Below are positions 33,658 through 39,969 of a stretch of 39,969 bases of DNA, in pieces. Made by a program: the position numbers and the translations under genes. Where the stretch lies: contig JAKOSN010000019.1 in the NCBI GenBank assembly GCA_029777335.1, forward strand, positions 1 through 39,969. The letters are read 5' to 3'. Each line of letters begins with the position of its first letter. The stretch's first letter is position 1. The notes below the pieces were generated by a model. It saw nothing but the letters and a program-made list of their open reading frames with translations. It was not told where the DNA came from and ran no database searches. This stretch comes from Planctomycetota bacterium (GTDB lineage: Bacteria > Planctomycetota > Planctomycetia > Gemmatales > Gemmataceae).

Positions 33658-35079
33658 ATGACACGCGCTTTGTTCGTTCTCCTGTGCCAGACGCTTGCGC
33701 TGGGGGTACTGTGGCTGGCCGGGGCGGTGGCTCACGGCGCCGAGACCCCGCCGCGCCCCAATATCATCTTCATCCTCGCCGACGACCTGGGCTATGGCGA
33801 TCTGGGGTGCTACGGACAGAAACGGATTCAGACGCCAAACCTTGATCGGATGGCGCAGCAGGGGATGCGGTTCACCCAGTTCTATGCTGGCTCCACCGTC
33901 TGTGCTCCCTCCCGCTGCGCCCTGATGACGGGGCTGCACACCGGGCACACCCGAATCCGAGGCAACGCCCGCGACGATCTGACTCCCCAGGATGTGACCG
34001 TGGCCCGGGTGCTCAAGCAAGCAGGCTACACCACAGGGCTCTTTGGCAAGTGGGGACTCGGCAACGAGGGGGGCACGGGCGTTCCCACGAAACAGGGGTT
34101 TGATGAGTTTTATGGCTATCTCGACCAGCACCATGCGCACAATTACTATCCCGCCTGGCTGATGCACAACGAGAAGCGCGTTCCTCTGAAGAACGAGGTT
34201 CCAGGCATGGGGCCTTTTGGCAAGGGTGTTGCGACAAAAAAGATCGAATATAGCCATGATCTGATCATGCAGCAGGCATTGGCTTTTCTTGAACGCCACA
34301 AAGCACGCCCCTTCTTTCTCTACCTGGCGCTGACCATTCCGCATGCCAACAATGAGGGCGGCAAGAACGGGATGGAGGTGCCAGACCTGGGGATCTACAA
34401 GGACAGAGACTGGCCGGCAGCCCAGAAAGCGCATGCGGCGATGATCACCCGCATGGATGCCGACGTGGGCAAGCTCCTGGATTGGCTGAAGAAAAACGGG
34501 CTGGACGACAACACCATCGTCTTTTTCAGCTCCGACAATGGGCCGCATCGAGAAGGGGGCAACAACCCGGATTTCAACGATTCCAATGGTCCGCTCCGTG
34601 GCATCAAACGCGATCTGTACGAGGGCGGCATTCGAGTGCCGACTTTGGTGCGCTGGCCGGGGAAGGTCAAGGCGGGGAGCACGACTGATTTTGTCGGCGC
34701 GTTCTGGGATCTCTTCCCCACGCTGGCTGACCTGGCGGGGGTCCCGGAGAAGGTGCCCGCCCGGCTGGACGGGCTCTCCTTTGCGCCAACGCTGCTGGGT
34801 CACACCGAACGACAAAAGCAACATGAATCGCTCTACTGGGCCTTTTATGAACGAGGGGGCGCGCGAGCACTGCGCATGGGCAAGTGGAAGGCGGTTCAGC
34901 AGCCGATTCACTCTCCGATTCAGCTGTTCAATCTCGATCAGGATCTGGGAGAGAAAAACGATGTGGCGGCCAAACACCCGGATGTGGTCGCGCGGATGAA
35001 AAAGCTGATGGACGATGCCGATACGCCCTCGCCGCGCTACAAATGGCCCGAAGCGAAGAAACCCGCGGACAGGGAGTGA
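33658..35079 (+). CDS. Exported arylsulfatase-like protein (second of a tandem pair)
   Basis: The product has 473 residues. A signal peptide (LFVLLCQTLALGVLWLAGAVAHG, near 1-28) precedes the catalytic domain with LADDLGYGDLGCYG (metal Asp pair near 42-43), the formylglycine site C82 in CAPSR followed by CALMTGLHTGH, and FFSSDNGPHREGG with further metal ligands. It is arylsulfatase-A-like and clearly distinct from its neighbour in the second half, so the two probably act on different sulfate positions of one polymer (inference). GAGG lies 8 bases before ATG 33658; the longer frame back to 33478 overlaps the first sulfatase and is not coding. Confidence 0.95.
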   Translation: MTRALFVLLCQTLALGVLWLAGAVAHGAETPPRPNIIFILADDLGYGDLGCYGQKRIQTPNLDRMAQQGMRFTQFYAGSTVCAPSRCALMTGLHTGHTRIRGNARDDLTPQDVTVARVLKQAGYTTGLFGKWGLGNEGGTGVPTKQGFDEFYGYLDQHHAHNYYPAWLMHNEKRVPLKNEVPGMGPFGKGVATKKIEYSHDLIMQQALAFLERHKARPFFLYLALTIPHANNEGGKNGMEVPDLGIYKDRDWPAAQKAHAAMITRMDADVGKLLDWLKKNGLDDNTIVFFSSDNGPHREGGNNPDFNDSNGPLRGIKRDLYEGGIRVPTLVRWPGKVKAGSTTDFVGAFWDLFPTLADLAGVPEKVPARLDGLSFAPTLLGHTERQKQHESLYWAFYERGGARALRMGKWKAVQQPIHSPIQLFNLDQDLGEKNDVAAKHPDVVARMKKLMDDADTPSPRYKWPEAKKPADRE

Positions 35080-35166
35080 GCCGTTGCGCGGACGAACCAC
35101 GTGCGCGCTCGGAGAAGTATCTCGGTCGCTCACGCGGTTCGCTTGCGCGGATCGGGTCACGGCCAA

Positions 35167-36012
35167 TTAGCGATCCCTGGGACCGCCCCTGGGGGCAGGG
35201 GGATCGAAGACAACCTTCCCCTTGAAGTGATCGACCAGGGCAGCCTGGGCGGGGTGAGTGAACGCCTGGGTCACGATGTCGCCGGGGCCTGGCGATTTCA
35301 GGCTCCAGTGGACGGTCAGGGTGTTGTCCTTGACGCTGAGTTTGGTGATGGTGACCGCATACCCGCCGGTTGGCTTGGCGCCTGCAGTGACCACCACGAT
35401 CATCTGTTTCTGGAAATCGATCTTGTCGGTCTTGAAGAGTTTGGCTGCTTGCTCGAGGGCCTTCTCTTTCGGGAGGCCCATGAGTCGGGCAAGCTGATCC
35501 TCCTCACGAACGACGACCTGCTGAGCGGGGGCCTGGGTTCCACCCGGGGCACGCCAGAAACTGCGCGCGACAATCCTGGGGACGGCAGGTTCATCGGCCA
35601 ATGCGACAATCAAGTGGCGGTTCTGTGAATGACTGCCTTGCGATTTCTTCTCACTCACCACTTCCAGCCGAGCGGGCCAGATCTCGTGATGTTCCTTTCC
35701 CTCGACCTCCATATCCACGGGTTTGCCAATGAGCTTGATCGTCTTGCCGACGTAGGGCGCGAGTAACTGCGGTTTGCTCCCCACGTAGACCTCGCGCGTC
35801 TCCTTCTTCATCACCAGGCGATAGGGATTCATCCGCCCGAAGCCGATGCCGCCCACCTTGACTTTCTCCAGTTTGCCGACAAAGTCCTGCTCCTTCCCCC
35901 TGGCGTCACGATACCAGTCTTCCCGGGCGAACAGTTCGAGTTTGTCCGGGGGAGCGGCCTTGTCAGCGACGGCTCCATGAAGGGCCAGCGCCAGCAGTAG
36001 TGATGGGAACAT
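35167..36012 (-). CDS. Exported protein with PrcB-like C-terminal domain
   Basis: The product has 281 residues with a short signal peptide (MFPSLLLALALHGAVA). The N-terminal half (about 25-120) is a small beta region containing GRMNPYRLVMKKETREVYVG; its function is not recognised. The C-terminal part (about 205-270) resembles the PrcB C-terminal domain: FQKQMIVVVTAGAKPTGGY, then VTITKLSVKDNTLTVHWSL, and a closing strand at HFKGKVVFDPP. PrcB is a subunit of a treponemal surface protease complex, but the domain is widespread in proteins of unknown role. GGGAG lies 7 bases before ATG 36012. The tail after the domain is Pro/Gly/Arg-rich. Divergent from the kinase-PilZ gene across a repeat-containing gap. 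Confidence 0.8.
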   Translation of the reverse strand: MFPSLLLALALHGAVADKAAPPDKLELFAREDWYRDARGKEQDFVGKLEKVKVGGIGFGRMNPYRLVMKKETREVYVGSKPQLLAPYVGKTIKLIGKPVDMEVEGKEHHEIWPARLEVVSEKKSQGSHSQNRHLIVALADEPAVPRIVARSFWRAPGGTQAPAQQVVVREEDQLARLMGLPKEKALEQAAKLFKTDKIDFQKQMIVVVTAGAKPTGGYAVTITKLSVKDNTLTVHWSLKSPGPGDIVTQAFTHPAQAALVDHFKGKVVFDPPAPRGGPRDR

Positions 36013-36130
36013 GGTGGTTCTCCCTGGCAGTGGGATGTGGGAAGGGGCGATCTGGTCATTGTCCGTGCCTGCTCCGCAGCTGGCAAGATACCGGGGGCAT
36101 TACCCTGCGCGGACTGCTTGTGCACCGCAA

Positions 36131-36198
36131 CGAGGTGAAGCGAGGTGCCACGAAGTGTGGGGAAGATTCCCAGATTCACCTCACCACCTCGAAGTGTG
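36131..36198. repeat. Cluster of direct and inverted short repeats upstream of the kinase-PilZ gene
   Basis: CGAGGTG occurs at 36131 and 36141, and its complement CACCTC at 36177 and 36186; GAGGTGAA (36132-36139) pairs with TTCACCTC (36175-36182). CGAAGTGTG occurs at 36151 and again at 36190, exactly 39 bases apart. The cluster lies in the divergent gap, 85-150 bases before the kinase start. Candidate operator array or leader structure. Confidence 0.45.
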
Positions 36199-36282
36199 AA
36201 CTAAAGTTGGGATAGTGGTTGCCAGACTCCGATTGTTCGGGTCGCCGTCGCTCATTCCGTCCTGTCGAACTAAGGAGTTCGC

Positions 36283-37497
36283 ATGAGACAGCTCGCCTCG
36301 AAAGTAACGCTGACCACCATTGGGGGGTATCAGATTCTCGAGAAGGTTGGTGCGGGTGGGAGTGGCTCCGTGTATCGCGGCAGAAATCCCATCACGGACA
36401 AGATCGTGGCGATCAAGGTGATTCCCCCGGAAGCGACGGCGAACGAGAGCCTGCGCATGCGGTTTGTGCAGGAATGCCAGGTGGCGCGCAAGTTGAATCA
36501 TCCCCAGATCGTCAAGATGATCGACTATGGGCTGGAAGGTGCGCGCGCCTACCTGGTGATGGAGTATATCGAGGGCGAGAGCCTTGGGGAGCGGCTGCAG
36601 AGGGAGGGGAGACTTGCGGAGGCCGAGGCGCTTGCCATTATCGAGCAAGTGGGGCAAGGGTTGGCCTGGGCGCATCTGAACAAGATCCTGCATCGGGACG
36701 TGAAGCCCGACAACATTCTCCTGCGCAAGGGAGGCGAGGCGAAACTGGCCGATCTGGGGCTTGCGAAGAACCTGGACGGCGATTTTGATCTGACCAAACC
36801 GATGAGTGGACTGGGGACGCCCAATTTCATGGCTCCCGAGCAGTTCCAGGATGCCAAGCACGTCGATGCCCGCGCGGATCTCTACTCCCTCGCGGCCACA
36901 CTGTACACGGTGGTCACAGGACTTCTCCCGTTCCGCACCATTCGATCGAATGCAATCGCCACCATTCTTCGCAGCAAACTCGCCAATGACCTTGTCGCAC
37001 CGAAGACACTTGTCCCGGAGTTGAGCGAGGCGGTGAATCGCGAAATCCTCCGCGCGATGCGCGCGGATCGGGACGAACGGCATCCCTCCGTGGAAGCGTT
37101 TCTCAATGCGCTTCCACATCCTGCCAACTCCCAGGCAACCAGTCCGGAAGAAGGGGAGGCGGGGGTTCATGACCTGGAATCGGCGCAGGCGAACAAGCGA
37201 GCCAGGAGTCGATACGCGTCGAGGCGAACCACGATTTGTCGGACGCTGGAGCGCTTTGCCGACAAGGTCTGGCAGGGACACGTGGTGAATATCTCGGAGA
37301 CCGGGCTCTGTCTGGAACTCAACCGCCGCTTTGAACCAGGGGCATTTCTGACCATCGCTCTGGAAGCCGAGAGGACCGTACGCCAGTCCCTGGTCGCCCG
37401 AGTCGTCTGGGTGAAAAACCTCTCTTCGAAGAAATGGCGACTGGGATGCCACTTTGACAGTCCCCTGGGCGAGGGCGAGGTACTCGATCTGCGCTGA
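36283..37497 (+). CDS. Ser/Thr protein kinase fused to a C-terminal PilZ domain
   Basis: The product has 404 residues, soluble. The kinase domain (about 15-275) is complete: Gly loop GAGGSGSV, K45 (VAIKVIP), HRD at 137-139 (LHRDVKPDN), DLG at 157-159 in place of DFG (common in bacteria), and APE (MAPEQF). After a charged linker (280-308) comes a PilZ domain (about 310-404) with RxxxR (R310/R314 in RYASR) and NxSxxG (N336/S338/G341 in NISETG), the two c-di-GMP-contact motifs. Inference: c-di-GMP controls the kinase or its location. AAGGAG lies 5 bases before ATG 36283. The repeat cluster upstream may regulate it. Confidence 0.93.
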   Translation: MRQLASKVTLTTIGGYQILEKVGAGGSGSVYRGRNPITDKIVAIKVIPPEATANESLRMRFVQECQVARKLNHPQIVKMIDYGLEGARAYLVMEYIEGESLGERLQREGRLAEAEALAIIEQVGQGLAWAHLNKILHRDVKPDNILLRKGGEAKLADLGLAKNLDGDFDLTKPMSGLGTPNFMAPEQFQDAKHVDARADLYSLAATLYTVVTGLLPFRTIRSNAIATILRSKLANDLVAPKTLVPELSEAVNREILRAMRADRDERHPSVEAFLNALPHPANSQATSPEEGEAGVHDLESAQANKRARSRYASRRTTICRTLERFADKVWQGHVVNISETGLCLELNRRFEPGAFLTIALEAERTVRQSLVARVVWVKNLSSKKWRLGCHFDSPLGEGEVLDLR

Positions 37498-37635
37498 CGG
37501 TTTTCGAAGAACTGTCCGCACCCAACCTGAACGAGTGCCACTCGCCTCTGCCCATCCCCCGGATGTTTGATTTGCTGACCCGCACTCCTTGCCTGTGCGC
37601 AGTGTCATCCTTGCGCCGTGCGCGCAATTACCTCA

Positions 37636-37664
37636 TTGTGGATCGATGCTGTCCGGTGTACAGT
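37636..37664 (+). promoter_or_regulatory. Promoter candidate for the membrane kinase gene
   Basis: TTGTGG (37636-37641) and TACAGT (37659-37664) at the ideal 17-base spacing, 51 bases before ATG 37716, in the 218-base gap after the kinase-PilZ gene. Three and four matches to consensus, respectively. Confidence 0.35.
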
Positions 37665-37715
37665 GGCGTTCGCTCGCGGGGCGATCGGACAACCGCACTG
37701 GCACCAGGCAGCCCG

Positions 37716-39197
37716 ATGACACAGAGCACAGGTCCTTACCTGCTCGATGGGAAGAGCGGAGTCCCCACCGGCTTGATCGGCGGAGACTACGAACTCCTGG
37801 AGAAACTCGCCGAGGGCGGGATGGGGGTGGTCTACCGCGCCTGGCAACGCAGCCTGCAGCGATCGGTGGCGCTCAAGATGATCCGGGGCGACCGCAGCGC
37901 CACGAGCACGCTCTTGCCGCGGTTCCGCGCCGAGGCCCAGGTGATTGCCCAGATCGATCACGCGCACGTCGTCCCGATCTACGAGGTGGGCGAACACGAG
38001 GGCCAACCTTTCTTCACCATGAAGCTGATGGAGGGAGGCAGCCTGGCGGAGCGATTACGTCAGGCTCCGCTCTCCAACCGGGAGGCGGCCCGTGTCCTGG
38101 TTGGGGTCGCGCGTGCCATCCACCAGGCACATCAGCGCGGGATTCTCCATCGGGATCTGAAGCCGGGGAACATCCTGTTCGATGGCGAGGGCGAAGCCTA
38201 TGTCGCCGATTTTGGCCTGGCCAAGCAGCTGCAAGGACAGGACCACCAAACGACGGGGGGAATTGTCGGCACCGCTTGCTACATGGCCCCGGAGCAGGCC
38301 GCCCCGGAGGCACGACTGGGGTTCACACCGGCGACCGACGTTTACGGTCTGGGTGCAACCCTTTACGAGATGCTCACCGGCCGACCTCCCTTCAAGGCCG
38401 CCACCTTCGACGAAACGCTTCGTCAGGTCCGCTTTGCCGCTCCTGCGCGCCCCGGCCTGATCAACGAGGAGATCGATCCCGAACTGGAGGCCATCTGCCT
38501 GAGCTGTCTGGAAAAGGATCCGGACCAGCGCTACGACTCGGCGGAGGAACTGGCGAGGGACCTGGAACGGTACTTGAACGGACTACCCACCGTTCGGGCG
38601 TCATGCCTTCCCTGGTGGCATCGAATGCGGCGCGGGCTGCGTCGATTGCCGGAACGGCGCCCGGAGCAGCTGCGCGCCTGGGGTCGCCTGACTTTGGGCA
38701 TCGCGTTGGACTCCTCGCTGGCCTGTCTCTGTGTCTACTGGCTGATTCGGTTCAACACCGGGCCACTGCCGTTTTTGCTTTGTGACGCCGTTTGCCTGGG
38801 GCTGCATCTGCTCATGCTCCACGCCCTGCGCGGACAGGAGGGAACGCTCGGAGGTCGCGCCCGGCAGATCCTTCTGCAAAACCATCTGATGATCCTCGTC
38901 TTTTTCATGGTGACGTGGCTTCCCCTCGGTCCCGCGCTGGCCGAGCAGGGGATCCATCGGATGGCGGTATTCCATCTCTATGCGATCTTTAATGGGATTA
39001 ATTTTACCCTGCAGGGGCGCCTCTGGATCGGGTTTACTTTCCTGGGCGTTCTCTATTTTATCATGGCGGTGATCCTTGCTCCGCCGCGTCCAGAAAACGC
39101 GCTCCTCTTTGGAGCGCTGCAAGGAGGGACGCATGGGGTCGTGGGGATCTACATGCTTCGCCAGGCGCGCGCACGAACCGCCAACGTCACGAGGTAA
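37716..39197 (+). CDS. Ser/Thr protein kinase with multi-helix C-terminal membrane domain
   Basis: The product has 493 residues. The kinase domain (about 25-290) is complete: GGMGVVY in the Gly loop, K54 (VALKMIR), HRD with D147 (LHRDLKPGN), DFG at 165-167, APEQ in the activation segment. After a basic linker (WHRMRRGLRRLPERR) about five hydrophobic segments follow (roughly 330-480), for example LPFLLCDAVCLGLHLLML and LWIGFTFLGVLYFIMAVIL, instead of the usual single helix plus external sensor. The membrane part may itself sense or move with the bilayer. ATG 37716 is chosen because the kinase domain starts shortly after; the upstream frame is unlike coding sequence. A short gap of 29 bases separates it from the amidohydrolase gene, so they may share a transcript. 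Confidence 0.92.
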   Translation: MTQSTGPYLLDGKSGVPTGLIGGDYELLEKLAEGGMGVVYRAWQRSLQRSVALKMIRGDRSATSTLLPRFRAEAQVIAQIDHAHVVPIYEVGEHEGQPFFTMKLMEGGSLAERLRQAPLSNREAARVLVGVARAIHQAHQRGILHRDLKPGNILFDGEGEAYVADFGLAKQLQGQDHQTTGGIVGTACYMAPEQAAPEARLGFTPATDVYGLGATLYEMLTGRPPFKAATFDETLRQVRFAAPARPGLINEEIDPELEAICLSCLEKDPDQRYDSAEELARDLERYLNGLPTVRASCLPWWHRMRRGLRRLPERRPEQLRAWGRLTLGIALDSSLACLCVYWLIRFNTGPLPFLLCDAVCLGLHLLMLHALRGQEGTLGGRARQILLQNHLMILVFFMVTWLPLGPALAEQGIHRMAVFHLYAIFNGINFTLQGRLWIGFTFLGVLYFIMAVILAPPRPENALLFGALQGGTHGVVGIYMLRQARARTANVTR

Positions 39198-39226
39198 TTT
39201 GCTCTCCTCTCTCCGGAGTGGCTGTG

Positions 39227-39969
39227 ATGAAATCTGCACAGGGCTCGCTTCTCCTTCGCAATGGTCAGCTCGTGGATGGCACCGGGGCGCCGCCAGTCGC
39301 TGACGCCGCCGTTCTGGTGGTTGATGGTCGCATCCGCTATGCCGGAGCCGCACGCCTTCTACCGCCCCAATCTCCGGAGACGCCGGTTCTCGATGCGCGC
39401 GGCGGGACCATCCTGCCGGGACTGGTGGAGGCCCACTTCCACCCGACCTATTTCAACGTCGCCGCACTGGAAGATCTCGACATCAAGTACCCGGTGGAGT
39501 ACGTGACGCTGCTGGCCGCCGTCAACGCCAAACTCGCTCTCGAATGTGGCTATACCGCCGCGCGGAGTGGCGGGAGTTTGTTCAACATCGACGTGTGGCT
39601 GAAGAAGGCGCTCGAAGCCGATCTCCTGCCGGGTCCGCGCATGGCCGCCAGTGGTCGGGAGATATGTGGGGTGGGCGGACTGATGGACTGGAACCCCGAT
39701 TATCGCAAGATCGGCATGGAAGGGCTGGTGTTGCTGATCAACGGTCCCGAAGAGGCACGGGCGGCGGTGCGGAAGCTGGTCAAGGATGGCGTGGAGTGGG
39801 TGAAAACCTATCCGACCGGCGATGCCGCGGCGCCCGATGTCAACGATCACCACACATTGTGCATGACGCTGGAAGAGATGCAGGCGGTGGTGAGCACGGC
39901 ACACAATCACAAGCTCAAGGTGACAGGCCATTGTCGCGCCACGGAGGGAATCAAGAACGCGCTGCGCGC
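39227..39969 (+). CDS. Amidohydrolase-superfamily protein (3' end cut by the window)
   Basis: The frame is open to the last base; 247 residues are visible. It begins like imidazolonepropionase-type amidohydrolases: a beta sandwich (LLLRNGQLVDGTGAPPV, then VLVVDGRIRYAG), the linker LPGLVEAHFH with the H-x-H metal pair of strand 1, and later GHCRATEG, the likely next metal His. It hydrolyses C-N or related bonds of an unknown small substrate, metal-dependent. GGAG lies 8 bases before ATG 39227; an overlapping GTG at 39224 is a lesser option. There is no signal peptide in the visible part. It follows the membrane kinase gene by 29 bases. Confidence 0.92.
   Translation, partial: MKSAQGSLLLRNGQLVDGTGAPPVADAAVLVVDGRIRYAGAARLLPPQSPETPVLDARGGTILPGLVEAHFHPTYFNVAALEDLDIKYPVEYVTLLAAVNAKLALECGYTAARSGGSLFNIDVWLKKALEADLLPGPRMAASGREICGVGGLMDWNPDYRKIGMEGLVLLINGPEEARAAVRKLVKDGVEWVKTYPTGDAAAPDVNDHHTLCMTLEEMQAVVSTAHNHKLKVTGHCRATEGIKNALR

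Noticed and set aside
35076..35133. GTGAGC / GCTCAC inverted repeat after the second sulfatase
   Set aside because: The loop is over 45 bases and the stem only six, too weak to call a terminator.
33532..35166. A 544-codon minus-strand frame opposite the second sulfatase
   Set aside because: Antisense shadow; no domain or start signal.
1..39969. CRISPR arrays, insertion sequences, integrase or phage genes
   Set aside because: No regularly spaced repeats, transposase motifs, attachment-like repeats or phage structural genes were found on reading both strands.

Overview
The window reads as a chromosomal segment of a planctomycete, most likely from the Gemmata/Gemmatales side. This is inferred from content: a leucine-rich-repeat protein with the N-terminal repeat-companion domain (TIGR02996) that is abundant in Gemmata relatives, a DUF1080 glycoside-hydrolase-like exported protein, a tandem pair of exported sulfatases, three planctomycete-style Ser/Thr kinase genes, and a secreted subtilase carrying the N-terminal [12 protein letters not shown] motif common in planctomycete surface proteins. 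DNA is GC-rich throughout. No rRNA, tRNA, CRISPR array, insertion sequence or phage gene was recognised. Both edges cut genes.

Layout. 1-1.6 kb: 3' part of an outer-membrane beta-barrel gene, convergent with a minus-strand signalling set (1.6-7.4 kb): a four-PAS hybrid histidine kinase with two receiver domains and an Hpt domain, a receiver/anti-sigma-type ATPase protein, and a two-domain VOC protein. 7.6-13 kb: secreted DUF1080 protein, a SEC-C/TPR protein (minus), a short-chain dehydrogenase and a polytopic membrane protein. 13.1-16.4 kb (minus): proC, LRR protein and sugar-nucleotide epimerase, probably one operon. 16.5-18.9 kb: MFS transporter with an 83-residue companion, then a minus-strand ImmA/IrrE-like protein with an altered metal motif. 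19-23 kb: a DUF3857-transglutaminase-TPR protein and a YbaY-like exported protein. 23.4-26 kb: large secreted subtilase.

26.1-29.7 kb is the housekeeping island: rpsO-pnp with a long stem-loop between them, as in the classic PNPase autoregulation arrangement, followed by a soluble orphan histidine kinase. 29.7-39.2 kb holds a Ser/Thr kinase homologue lacking the catalytic aspartate (minus), aat, two sulfatases, a PrcB-like exported protein (minus), a Ser/Thr kinase fused to a PilZ domain, and a Ser/Thr kinase fused to a multi-helix membrane domain. The window ends inside an amidohydrolase gene.

How the genes fit together: most are independent functions (translation and RNA decay, proline synthesis, polysaccharide and peptide breakdown). 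The recurrent theme is signal transduction, with two histidine kinases, one phosphorelay output that may feed sigma-factor partner switching, and three protein-kinase-fold proteins of different design. The points most worth following are the kinase-PilZ fusion, the probable pseudokinase, the receiver-anti-sigma ATPase, and the ImmA/IrrE homologue with HExxE/H spacing. All functional statements rest on reading motifs by eye; no database search was run.
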